The position numbers and the translations under genes are program-made. The notes under the pieces are model-generated. The model was not told the origin of the DNA, ran no database searches, and saw only the letters and a list, made by a program, of their open reading frames with translations. From Oscillospiraceae bacterium (GTDB lineage Bacteria > Bacillota > Clostridia > Oscillospirales > UBA644), in the NCBI GenBank assembly GCA_015067385.1, contig SVMP01000007.1, positions 1 through 26,742 of the forward strand: a stretch of 26,742 nucleotides of DNA, in the 5' to 3' direction. Below, one piece after another: positions 6,841 through 17,400 of this stretch. The number at the start of each line of letters is the position of its first letter. The first letter of the stretch is position 1.

Positions 6841-8487
6841 TCAAACAAGATAACGTTTTATCTTTTTAAGCGCTGTTTTTGAAAATTCCTGTTCACGTAT
6901 ATTTATCATACGGATCTGCTGATACATCGGCAATTCTTCATTTATCAAGCTTATCTGTTCCTGAAGAGCCTCTAATATTTCGTAAGAATTCATACCTTCA
7001 GTGGCTTCTTTATTGGGGAACACGCTGGCAGCGACCTGAACATCGTCTGTTGAAATACCGCTTACCGCACCGTAAACAACGACATCTTGAACAAGAGGTA
7101 TCTTCTGGATCTTAGCCTCGAGCTTTTCCGGAGATACTTTTTTTCCGTTTCTGAAAACTATCAGGTTCTTTTTTCTGCCTGTAATATGAAGGAAACCGTC
7201 TTTATCAAGTTCGCCGATGTCACCTGTTCTGAACCAACCGTCAGTCAGGACTTCATCTGTAAGTTCGGGCAAATTATAGTAGCCCTTCATGATATTTTTA
7301 CCGCGAACAAGTATTTCACCGTCTTCTATTTTGACCTCGGTATGAGCGGAAACAAGACCGACGGAGTCAAACTTATTCATCTTATTACGGTTAACGCTGA
7401 CCAAGGGAGAACATTCAGTAATACCGTAACCCTGAACGACCAAAACACCGAGAGAGAAAAATTCCTCCATTATATTCCGGCTCATATGAGCTCCGCCGCA
7501 AATAATAAGGCGAATGGAACCGAAGCACTTTTCTCTTAAGGAATCAAGCACCTTAAAATTTTTCTTTATGCCGACAGAAAGAAGGAACTTTCTGATATTC
7601 AGCAATTTTTTCAGTTTGTCCGCTTTTCCCGAAGCATTTACGGCGACCCACATATTACTGTGAATCGTTTCGAGCATAAGCGGAACAGTAAGCATTGTGT
7701 GCGGATTTGCGAGTTGAATATCACGCATAACGGTTTTTATATTACCGTTAATATAGAGATGCGCTTTACCGATCAACATTGATAAAACAGAGCACGTCAG
7801 ACCGTATGTATGATAAAACGGCAGAGCAGTAAACGCAACCTCGCCTATAGAAACATTCGCAAGGGCATCCGAAGCATTCGTCAATATCGCTTCCTGGCTG
7901 AGCATTACAGGTTTTGAGTAAGTCATTGTACCTGAAGTGAACACTATGGAAGCTGTTGCTTCAGGCGTAACGGTTGCATCTATATCTTTATTGATCTTTC
8001 CGGAAGCGCGAAGGTCTCCGCCCTCGGAAATAAGATCATATATTGACGGCTCATTATTTGCATACATAGCATACATAGGTCTTGACTGACCGCAGTAAGA
8101 CAAAGATATATCCTTATAGCGTTCAACATAAAAAAGACAGTCAACATCAGCCATATCAAGCATCTGTTTTATAGTTTCCGTTGATTGTTCAACATCTATA
8201 CAAACAGCAACAGCGCCACAATATACTGCCGATAAATAAACAAGAAGCCATTCGTAACTGTTCTCGCTGAGGATCGCAATATGTTTTCCTGCAAGTCCGA
8301 GATCAACAAGACGTTCCTGAAGCGAAACGATATCGGAATAAAACTTACCCCATGTAACGCCTTGCTCTTCGCCTTTTCGGTTAAACCACGAAACAGCTTT
8401 TTTCTCGTCGTTTCCGAGAACAAGATCATCAAGCATATCACGGAAACGATTGTAATATTTCACTTGGTTAAGAGGATATTTTTTCAT
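6841..8487 (-). CDS. fatty acyl-AMP ligase / acyl-CoA synthetase family, NRPS starter loading
   Basis: This 548-residue enzyme of the ANL superfamily would activate a carboxylic acid, probably a fatty acid, as acyl-AMP and pass it to the adjacent ACP or to CoA. Motifs in order: FTSGTMTYSK (about 183-192), YGITECSPLVS (354 onward), GWFRTGDIGELDKDGF (417 onward), ITGRKKNLIVFRNGKKVSPE (435 onward), and a C-terminal TALKKIKRYLV carrying the catalytic lysine. The phosphate-binding loop is unusual: the common TTGxxKG reads TMTYSKP, so both glycines are gone while the lysine stays. The start overlaps the HD-GYP gene by 4 bp (ATGA) and has AGGAG upstream. The context favours loading of an N-acyl cap for the NRPS product. 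Whether ACP or CoA is the acceptor cannot be told from sequence. Confidence 0.9.
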   Translation of the reverse strand: MKKYPLNQVKYYNRFRDMLDDLVLGNDEKKAVSWFNRKGEEQGVTWGKFYSDIVSLQERLVDLGLAGKHIAILSENSYEWLLVYLSAVYCGAVAVCIDVEQSTETIKQMLDMADVDCLFYVERYKDISLSYCGQSRPMYAMYANNEPSIYDLISEGGDLRASGKINKDIDATVTPEATASIVFTSGTMTYSKPVMLSQEAILTNASDALANVSIGEVAFTALPFYHTYGLTCSVLSMLIGKAHLYINGNIKTVMRDIQLANPHTMLTVPLMLETIHSNMWVAVNASGKADKLKKLLNIRKFLLSVGIKKNFKVLDSLREKCFGSIRLIICGGAHMSRNIMEEFFSLGVLVVQGYGITECSPLVSVNRNKMNKFDSVGLVSAHTEVKIEDGEILVRGKNIMKGYYNLPELTDEVLTDGWFRTGDIGELDKDGFLHITGRKKNLIVFRNGKKVSPEKLEAKIQKIPLVQDVVVYGAVSGISTDDVQVAASVFPNKEATEGMNSYEILEALQEQISLINEELPMYQQIRMINIREQEFSKTALKKIKRYLV

Positions 8488-9536
8488 TGGTTATTCTCCT
8501 GACCGTCTGAATTTGCACAGAAGGTTTTCATAAATTGATCTATACCCAATCGATCTATGATTGAATAAAGAGCGGCAACGACCTGGGGATCATACTGAAC
8601 ACCGTTACATCTTGAAATTTCAGCCATCGTTTTATCGAAGCCGAGTCCTTTTCTGTATGCTCTGTTCGATATCATTGCGTCGAAAGAGTCTGCAACAGCT
8701 ATTATTCTCGCTCCGATACAAATATCAGAACCGGAAAGTCTGTCGGGATAACCCGAACCGTCTATTCGTTCATGATGCTGTCTTATTATAGGAAGAAGAT
8801 CTTTAAAGAGTGCAAATTCCTTGATTATAGATTCACCACCGACAGGATGTTTTTTTATTTCGGAGAATTCTTCATCGGTCAAAGAACCGTTTTTCAAAAG
8901 AATGGAATCTCTCACACCAATCTTACCGATATCGTGGAACAATCCTGCAATACGAATGTTTTCGATATCCGATTCCGAAAGTTCCAACTCTCGTGCCAAA
9001 GCGACGGACAATAAAGATACTCTTTCGGAATGACCCTGAGTTTCTTTATCTCTGGCTTCAACAACCGTTCTTAATGTATCTACGGTCTGCATATATGCAT
9101 TTGAAAGACTTTCCTGATATTCCTTGATAATTCGCATCTGTTTTATGCTTTTAACACAGGATTCAACTAAAAGTTCAAGCTGGTCAAAGCGTTCATTTTT
9201 CTCATAATAACCTTGAATATCAAGCTGACGTATGGTTGTTACGGGCGGAGCCATGCTCTTATGACCCGTCAGTAATACTATAAATATTTCCTTATTGAAT
9301 TCTCTTATTCTTTCAACAACCTGGTCGCCGCATATCGGGCTCATTAAAAAGTCAAGCAATAAAATATCATATGACGACACACGAATCCTTTCTATTGCCT
9401 TTATAGGATCGTTTTCAACGTCAACATCATAACCCGAACGATTAAAATACGACTGAATTGTTGATGTAATAATCGGGTCATCATCAAGTGTCAATATTGA
9501 TATTTTATTTTCAAGGACCTTTTTACTTTTCCTCAT
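8484..9536 (-). CDS. response regulator with HD-GYP c-di-GMP phosphodiesterase output
   Basis: The protein has 350 residues. Residues about 11-130 are a receiver domain with acidic DDD at 18-20, phosphoacceptor Asp62 (LLLDF), Thr90 (LLTGH) and Lys113. Residues about 155-340 are an HD-GYP domain with HDIGKIG (His201, Asp202), a conserved KKHPVGGE, and HHERIDGSGYP (254-264), so the metal and catalytic residues are present. HD-GYP enzymes degrade c-di-GMP. The gene overlaps the histidine kinase by 4 bp (ATGA), so the two are almost certainly a cognate pair. It lies downstream of the NRPS in the same operon that carries a GGDEF enzyme upstream. Output is enzymatic, with no DNA-binding domain. Confidence 0.95.
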   Translation of the reverse strand: MRKSKKVLENKISILTLDDDPIITSTIQSYFNRSGYDVDVENDPIKAIERIRVSSYDILLLDFLMSPICGDQVVERIREFNKEIFIVLLTGHKSMAPPVTTIRQLDIQGYYEKNERFDQLELLVESCVKSIKQMRIIKEYQESLSNAYMQTVDTLRTVVEARDKETQGHSERVSLLSVALARELELSESDIENIRIAGLFHDIGKIGVRDSILLKNGSLTDEEFSEIKKHPVGGESIIKEFALFKDLLPIIRQHHERIDGSGYPDRLSGSDICIGARIIAVADSFDAMISNRAYRKGLGFDKTMAEISRCNGVQYDPQVVAALYSIIDRLGIDQFMKTFCANSDGQENNQ

Positions 9537-11419
9537 GCCTTAACACCCCATTCGCTATTGTTTACAGTACGGATACTGACTATATCCAACGGAATCTTTA
9601 TGCCGAAGGTTGAACCTCCGCCATCGCGGTTTTCGCCCCAGATCTCACCGTTGAATTTGCCCTTGATAACTGCATTGGAGATATATAATCCCAATCCTGT
9701 TCCCTGTGTTCCCTTACTTGTAATCATAGATTTAAAAAGTTTTTCGCGTACATTGTCGGGAATACCCACGCCTCTGTCATTAACGAGTATCTTCAGATAT
9801 TCTTTATCATGAGAGATTTTTATTTCGATTTCACCGCCGCCTTTTTGTTTTTGCGCGAAAATCGAATTATTAAGGAGATTTCCTATGACCTGGACAAGAT
9901 TATTTATATCACCGCGAAGTGATATTTCTTCATTTTTATCATAATCAACTTTCAGAGTACAACCGCTGTTCAGAAGCTCATGTCTCATAAGCAGTGTACT
10001 TCTTTTGATCATTTCATCTATTGTAAAAGTAACAGTATCGTCCGTACTGACATTTGCAGCCTGTCCTTTTATTGCTGTTATGATATCGGACATATACGCA
10101 GTGGATTCCTTTACCTTAGACAGCCAATCGCGCATTTCGGAATAGATCTCCATGAAATCGCTTTCCGTTACATCGCTGTCTCCTATACTGCTTTCACACT
10201 CATCAACAAGCGCTTCTGTTGCGGAAACGCATCCGGAGATACTCATTATAGGTGTTTTCAGGTTATGTGCCAACCCACCGATCATTTGACCCAAGAACGC
10301 AAATCGTTCCTGTTCCATCATTCTTTCCTGGTTTGCCTGAAGTTTCTTCATACTGTCACGAAGCTGTGTTATATCTTTGAACAGTACAACAAAGCCCGTC
10401 AGTTTTCCGTACAGTTCCAAAGGAGAGACCTCTACAACGAAATAATATTTCTGAGGAGACTCGTTTTCCGTAAACATCACAGACTGTTCATAAGAAACAA
10501 GAGTTCCGCCCTGTCTGCTTGAATCAACAGCGGCAAGAAGACTGTAGATAACATCTTTCTGCGTATTTTCATTATTTTTCAGACATTCACCGAGATGTAA
10601 ATTTTCCGTAATGCCGTATTCCTTTGCAAACAGTTCCTGAAATCTGCGATTGAACTGAACGACGATCCCGTTATCGCTTAAAACGAGATAGCTATCGGAT
10701 ATAGCATTCAGAATATGCTGTTTTGCTATCGGACTGATATCAAGAACATGCAGTCTGAAAATTGCGATACCGTTAAATACAACGGTAATCAAGAAGCTTA
10801 ACGGAGTAGCCGTTATGGGAAGATCTTTGCCTCCGAATGTTGCCACGATACTAACAAGCAACGGACACAACGCGCTTACGATAAAAACGATACACTGTCT
10901 CCAATATAAAGACGTATTGTTTTTTATGCCGAACCAGATCATATAAACTATTCCGGCAATAAGGAAGAGATAGTTAAAGAATCCGCTTATCAATATGTAG
11001 GGACCAAAAACTATTTCGCTTCTTACAACAGAAAACTCAACGTAGTATAAATGGTGAAAAGAATTTGTCCATGCAATGATAATTGTCAATATCGGCGGGA
11101 TAAAGAACAATTTCATCCATGATTGCATTTTCTCATAGCCGTTAACGAAAGAAATGGCGATACACAGATATATCGGTGAGCACAATGCTCCGCCCGGCTG
11201 CATGAGACAGTCTAAAAACAACATCAAAGAACTGTTGGAAGTATCAACAAACCGTAATATGATCAGCGGAATAATCCAGCTGGAATACGACAAAGCAAGG
11301 GCAATAAACAGCACGTTCAGAAAAGCTCGTTTTTTTTGAGTTCGGGTGCTCCAGATAAAGAAAACCGCAATGGAAAGAAGCGTTGCAATAAATATAGTAA
11401 CAGAAAGATTAGATACCAT
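9533..11419 (-). CDS. membrane histidine kinase, 7TM-PAS-HisKA-HATPase
   Basis: I chose ATG at 11419 (628 residues) because AGGAGG sits just upstream, overlapping the NRPS stop codon; an in-frame start 25 codons earlier would lie inside the NRPS gene. Residues about 5-225 hold about seven hydrophobic helices of the sensor-kinase 7TM type. A PAS domain follows (about 232-355; SDSYLVLSDNGIVVQFNRRF). A short coiled stretch leads to the H-box GLAHNLKTPIMSI (His385). The ATPase domain shows an N-box near 514, the G1 box NDRGVGIP (547-554) and the G2 box GTGLGL (573-578). The stop overlaps the start of the HD-GYP regulator. The ligand is unknown; a membrane-sensed signal, possibly the NRPS product itself, is inference from position. 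Confidence 0.95.
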   Translation of the reverse strand: MVSNLSVTIFIATLLSIAVFFIWSTRTQKKRAFLNVLFIALALSYSSWIIPLIILRFVDTSNSSLMLFLDCLMQPGGALCSPIYLCIAISFVNGYEKMQSWMKLFFIPPILTIIIAWTNSFHHLYYVEFSVVRSEIVFGPYILISGFFNYLFLIAGIVYMIWFGIKNNTSLYWRQCIVFIVSALCPLLVSIVATFGGKDLPITATPLSFLITVVFNGIAIFRLHVLDISPIAKQHILNAISDSYLVLSDNGIVVQFNRRFQELFAKEYGITENLHLGECLKNNENTQKDVIYSLLAAVDSSRQGGTLVSYEQSVMFTENESPQKYYFVVEVSPLELYGKLTGFVVLFKDITQLRDSMKKLQANQERMMEQERFAFLGQMIGGLAHNLKTPIMSISGCVSATEALVDECESSIGDSDVTESDFMEIYSEMRDWLSKVKESTAYMSDIITAIKGQAANVSTDDTVTFTIDEMIKRSTLLMRHELLNSGCTLKVDYDKNEEISLRGDINNLVQVIGNLLNNSIFAQKQKGGGEIEIKISHDKEYLKILVNDRGVGIPDNVREKLFKSMITSKGTQGTGLGLYISNAVIKGKFNGEIWGENRDGGGSTFGIKIPLDIVSIRTVNNSEWGVKA

Positions 11420-11429
11420 AATGCCCTCC

Positions 11430-14400
11430 TCAATCAAACTCTTTAAGTACGACGGATACATCAACAGCATCATTGCTGTAACCGTTTTCGGCAAGAGTAT
11501 CTACAGTAACGGGATTTGTAACAATTATCTGCTTGCTGATTGTATTCGAACGAACGGCGTCCATAACAACACCAAGCAATTGTCCGTCAATATCCGAAGC
11601 TTTTTCTCTTAGTATATTGTAAAAATCTTTCATTTTCACGATTCGGATATCTTTATTTACAGCCTTCATAATCTCTCCCAGAGACGGAGGCTCGGGATTC
11701 ATGATATGATAAACGCTGTTTTCGGTATTTTTAAGCAAAATGACCTGTTTTGCGCATCTGTCGATCGGCATCAGATCTATCGGCTCGTTTTCGATATCCG
11801 CAGGTATAGCTCCTATCTGATTTAAGCCTTTTACAGTTAAACAGAAAGCGTTTGTTTCCGGATTACGTTGGAATTTACCGTCAGATTCTCGTCCGACCAA
11901 TCTGCCCAAACGGAATATCTTAGCTTTCAAGCCGTTTGAAATCGCTTCAAACACAACTTTTTCTGCCAAATATTTACTCTTGACATATATATTCTGTTCC
12001 CAGATCTGACCTATATCAAAATCATTTTCCGTAAACAAAACAGAGCTGCGTTTGTCTTTCAATGAATTTCCGCTGATGCTGCATGTTGAAATATGATAAA
12101 GTTTCGCATCTGCTTTTAATGCAAACTCGACCATATTCTCAGTGCCGCCGACATTCGTTTTCATATAAGCCTCAGAATCAAAGGCATAATGACGGACATC
12201 AGCCGCACAATGATATATTTCACTTACATGTTCACAAAGGAACGAATGATCTTTATCTGACAAGCCCAACTGTTTTTCGGAAATATCACCGTTCATTACG
12301 GTTATACGGCTCAACAGATATTCTGACCTTTTCTCTCCGAAATAATATGTAAATATTTCTGCGAGACGGTCTTTACTACCGTCACGAACAAGACATACTA
12401 CATTGACATATCCGCTGTCAATAAGTTCGGAAACAAGATGAGCTCCGAAAAAGCCTGTGGCGCCGCTAACAAGAACAAAGTCGCTGTCATCTTTTTCTTC
12501 GCAGGCAACATCGTCCGAGTCGATTAATTCTTCGGGGACCGTGACTGATTCAACATTTTTCAGTTTCAAAAGCTCTGCCTGCTGTTTTACCGTGGGATTA
12601 TCATAAAAGTCACTGAGAGACAGTTCAAAACCGTCATTATAATATTTACCCAAAACAGTCAAAGCCGCAAGGGATGTTCCGCCGACCTCAAAAAACGAAG
12701 CTTCTTTTGAATCCACGGCTATACTTAGAACTGAATTCCAAACAGAAAGGATATAATCAACTTCCGATTCATGTTTTTCCTCTTCGGAGACACAACAAGA
12801 AGCGGGAACTTCTTCCTCTCTGTTGATTACGGTTTGACAAACCGTATTTTCGGAAACAGTCGAAGTCTCTTCATATTGAGCTACGCATACGGTCGATTCG
12901 TCGGTATACGTTTTTCTGTTGAGAGCAATTTCCTTCAAAGCCATGACATCTATTTTATTTGTAGCAGTCACAGGCATTTTATCAAGTTTAACAAAACCGG
13001 AGGGAATCATATAAACAGGAAGGATCTTTTTTATTTCGGCAACGATCTTTTCTTTTGTCAATGTACCGTCATCCGTAACATAAAAAGAACAAAGTTCCAT
13101 TGATCCGTCATCTTTTTTTATGGGAACGGTAGAAGCATGAACATTCGGGAAAGCATCTTCTATGGCACCGCTGATCTCTCCAAGTTCAACTCTTTGACCG
13201 TTAAGCTTGACCTGAGAATCTTTTCTTCCGACATAGTCAAATCTTCCGTCAACTCTCAAACGGACGATATCACCGCTGCGATACATTTTTTCTCCGGGGA
13301 AATAAATATCTTCCACAAAAGAGCTTTCTGTAAGATCGTCTCTTCCGGCATATCCGAGAGACAAACATTCTCCGGCGATATACATTTCGCCGCACGCGGT
13401 GGGAAGAACGGGATTTCTGTTTTCATCAAGAACATATGCTCTTGTATTCTGAAGAGGTCTGCCTATTGTAATATGTTCACCTTTTATCAAGGGTTCTGCG
13501 GTCGTAAAAACGGTAGCCTCCGTAGGTCCGTACATGTTCATCAAAACACCGTCGGAACAGTCCGAAAATTTAGATAAAAGACTGTCTGTTACGATCTCAC
13601 CGCCGAGAAGAACTACTCGAATTTTTTCGGAAGCTGCTCTGAAAGCATCGTTTCTGAGACAGACATTTAATCTGGATGGAGTCATCTCAACAACGCCAAC
13701 CCCATTTTTCTCAATAAGCTCGGCGAGTTTCCACGGAAGCATCATTTCTTCCTCGTCTGCCAAAACAACGGTTCGTCCGAGGGCAAGGGAGATCAATGTT
13801 TCAACAACAAAACAGTCAAAGACGGAATTTGTTGAACAAAGAACATTTCCGGGGAATGCAGAAAGCGTTTCTTTCATCTGAGAATAAAGATTGCTTATCG
13901 ATCTGTGACTGAGCATTATGCCCTTGGGTTGACCTGTTGATCCTGATGTAAACAAAACATTAACAGAGCAGGTATCTTTAACACGGATATCGATGTTATC
14001 GCAAGAGCCATCCTCAGGTAAAAGACAAAACTCTGTATTATTCTCATTATTTCCGAGTTTTTCGAACACTGAAGAACTCGGATCACACAGTACAAGTACG
14101 GCATTTGAGACAGAAAGCATATAATTTACCCTTGCTTCCGGGAAGGAATCAAGAATAAACATATAGGAACAGCCTGCTTTAAGGATTCCGTACATTGATG
14201 CTATCATATCGGGAGTTCGTTTCATACAGATAGCGATACAGCTTTCCCGTTGAATACCTTTTGAAACAATAAACGATGCTATTTGATCTGCACGCTTTTC
14301 AATCTGCGCAAAAGTTATACATTCTCCGTGAAAAATAACAGCCGTATCGTTACTGTTTTTCTCAGCCGTATTTTTCAAAATTTTATGAATAGGATTATTA

Positions 14401-17400
14401 ATAAACGGAGTTACACGGTAATTGGGAGTTTCAATAAGAAGCTCCTGATCCGATGAAGACATAAGTTTGATATCGGAAAGCTTTTTACCGCTGTTCAAAA
14501 TAAATTCTTTAACAATATTTTTTAAGCATCTTCCGTAGAACTCTACCGTTTCCTTGCAAAACATTCCTGTTGAATAAGAAAAATTCAAAGAAACAAGATT
14601 ATTTTTATATGAAAGCTCAACGATCATATCCATTTTTACGCTTCCGGTAGACATAGGGACAAAATCCATATTTGAGCCGTCAAAGCAGAAAGAAGAAGTA
14701 TCCACGGGACTTTGAGTAAACATGATACTGTACAAAGCATTCCGATCGCCGTGAGGAAGTTCGAGAGCATTGACAATATCTTCAAGTGCCGTATGTTGAT
14801 GGTCAAGAAGGAATGCAACTTCATTTCTGACATTTTCCAAAAATTCGGAAACAGAAATCTCGGAATCTATCTTTAAACGGAAGGGAAGAGTATTTATAAA
14901 AGGACCGCAAATATTTTCTGTTTCATGTATTGTTCTTCCCGAAACAGGTGTTCCGATAATAAAATCTTTACTTCCGGAAGCAGCAGACAAAAGCAGTCCG
15001 AAAGCGGAAAGGAACAAAACATATTCCGATATACCGCTTTTTTTACAAAATGCATCGCAAGCCCTGCTATCTTCTTCATCAAACAGGACTTCAAGATCTT
15101 TTCCTTTATAATCAAACTTTTTGGATTTTGATGAAAAATCTCCGCAAAGTTCCAATTTTTCACCCATATCGGAAAGATGTTCTTTCCAACGCTCTAACAA
15201 AAAGTTATCTGTCGGTTTACTGTTAACATAATTGAGATAATCGTAAAAATCCCATTCAACATTAACATTTTCCGCTCTGTATATGAGGTCGAGACGCTGT
15301 AAAATAATCGAGGAACTGATACCGTCACCGATAATATGATGACTGTCAATAAACAAATACCGATCGCCGCTGTCAGATACCCACAGTCCTGCTCTTAAAA
15401 GAGGCGCCTCACTTAATTTAAACGGACGGATAAAGTTCTGCGAAGCTTCATCGAAGGACGAGCCATCCACAGTCTCCAACGCAAAGTCAATATCATCGAG
15501 AATACGAGCAACTATTCCGTTTTTGCCGTGAACAAAAACAGTTCTGAAGATCGGATCAGCTTTTATAAGAGAAACGAACGCTTTTTCCAATCGGTTTACA
15601 TCGGGCATTTTTTCAAGTTTGAATGCACCGGGCATGTTATACGACAAACCGTTTTCGTCAAGAACAGATTGTACGTATATCCCCTGCTGAACGCCGGTCA
15701 AAGCATATTCAGCACTTTTTTCTTTTTTGGGGAATGTTTCTTTGGGTTCAAACCGTTCACTGTCATATACAGCGTGTGAGATCGATTCTCCGTTAATAAA
15801 TGCGGAAAGTCTTAACGCAGTTCTGCAAGCATATAGATCGGAGATCCTTATTCTTTTCGACATGCGATCTTCTATCTCCATAACGCACTGCATTGCATTA
15901 AGAGAGTTACCGCCGTTTCTGAAATAATCGCTTGTTACAGACAGTTCCGCATTATTCAATACCTTTTTAAATATTTCCAAAACGGTCGATGCTTCTGCAG
16001 AAACCGTTCCGTTATATTCCGATGCGGATTCGGCAGGCAACGGCAAAGCAGCTTCATCTATTTTACCGTTTGAAGTCATTGGCAAACAGGGAACATTTAT
16101 AAAGAAAGACGGAATCATATAGTCAGGCAAATAAGTGACCATATGAGAAACAAGATCGGATTCCTTTATCGGATGTTCCGATGCATAATAAACGACCAAA
16201 ACATCTGTTCCGTTTAAATTGCAAACTTTTGCATAAGCGCCTATTATACCCGGGAAGGAGGCAACGCATGAAGATATTTCCTGAAGTTCGATTCTCAGAC
16301 CGTGGAACTTAACCTGACCGTCCGCCCTTCCTATCAAAACGAGTTCACCGTTCGGTGTCCAATTTGCCATATCCCCCGTATCATATATTCTGTCATCGTT
16401 TATAAACGGGTTATCGAAGAAAGATTTTTCGGTAATGTCCGGTCTGTTTCTGTAACCTTTGCCGACACATTTACCGCCGACAAAAAGTCTTCCTTTGCCG
16501 CCGACAGGCATGGGATTGAGCCATTGGTCAAGAACATAAAGCTTACAGTTGCCGAGCGGAGAACCGACAGTTATCTTATCAGCCCTTGAAAGCTCTTTCA
16601 TACTGACGGCAACAGTCGTTTCAGACGGCCCGTATTGGTTATATATACGAGCATTTGTGCACGATTTGAGTTTTCGGAGTAATTCTGTTGAAAAATGCTC
16701 TCCGCCGCAAACGATACTGTCCATTCTGCCGAGAGCTTTCTTAAATGATTTGTTTGAAAGCATAACAGACAGACGAGACGGTGTCATTGCAAAAAAGCCG
16801 ACCGCAAAACCGTTTATCAACTCTGCCAAACGCTCGGGAGACTCAATATCGCTGTCGGATGGGAAAACGATTGTTCTTCCGTTCAAAAGCGCAACTATAC
16901 TCTCAAGCATAAAAGCATCGAAACCGACATTACAAACAGACAGAACAGCGCCGCTGCCGTAAACAGTTTCCATTTCCTGAGCAAGATTCAAAAGGTTTTG
17001 CTGAGTTATCTCAACGCCTTTGGGCTCGCCCGTACTGCCGGATGTATAAACAACATAGGCAAGTATATCTTCTGTTTTCAGAGATTTATATTCATTACAA
17101 AGAGTAGGGATTCCGTAAAACTCATCTACTGTATCAACGGTTACAAGAGGAATATTACATTCATTTGCCACAGAAAACAGATGATCGTCTGCAATCAGAA
17201 GCGAAGCCTTGCTTTGAATCAGAATCTTTTTGATCCTTTCCTTCGGAAGAGACTGAGACAGAAGCAAATATGCGCATCCTTGCTGAAGAGTTCCGATCAT
17301 AGCTGCGGGCAAATCAAAATTTTTCGGCAGCATTATGGCTATGAGGGCATTTGTTTCCTTTACGGATTCGCCTATCGCAGATGCAAACTGAGAGCTTCTG

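Noticed and set aside
11420..11494. Earlier start of the histidine kinase giving 653 residues
   Set aside because: It would overlap the NRPS coding region by about 65 bp and lacks a ribosome site, whereas ATG at 11419 has AGGAGG in the right place.
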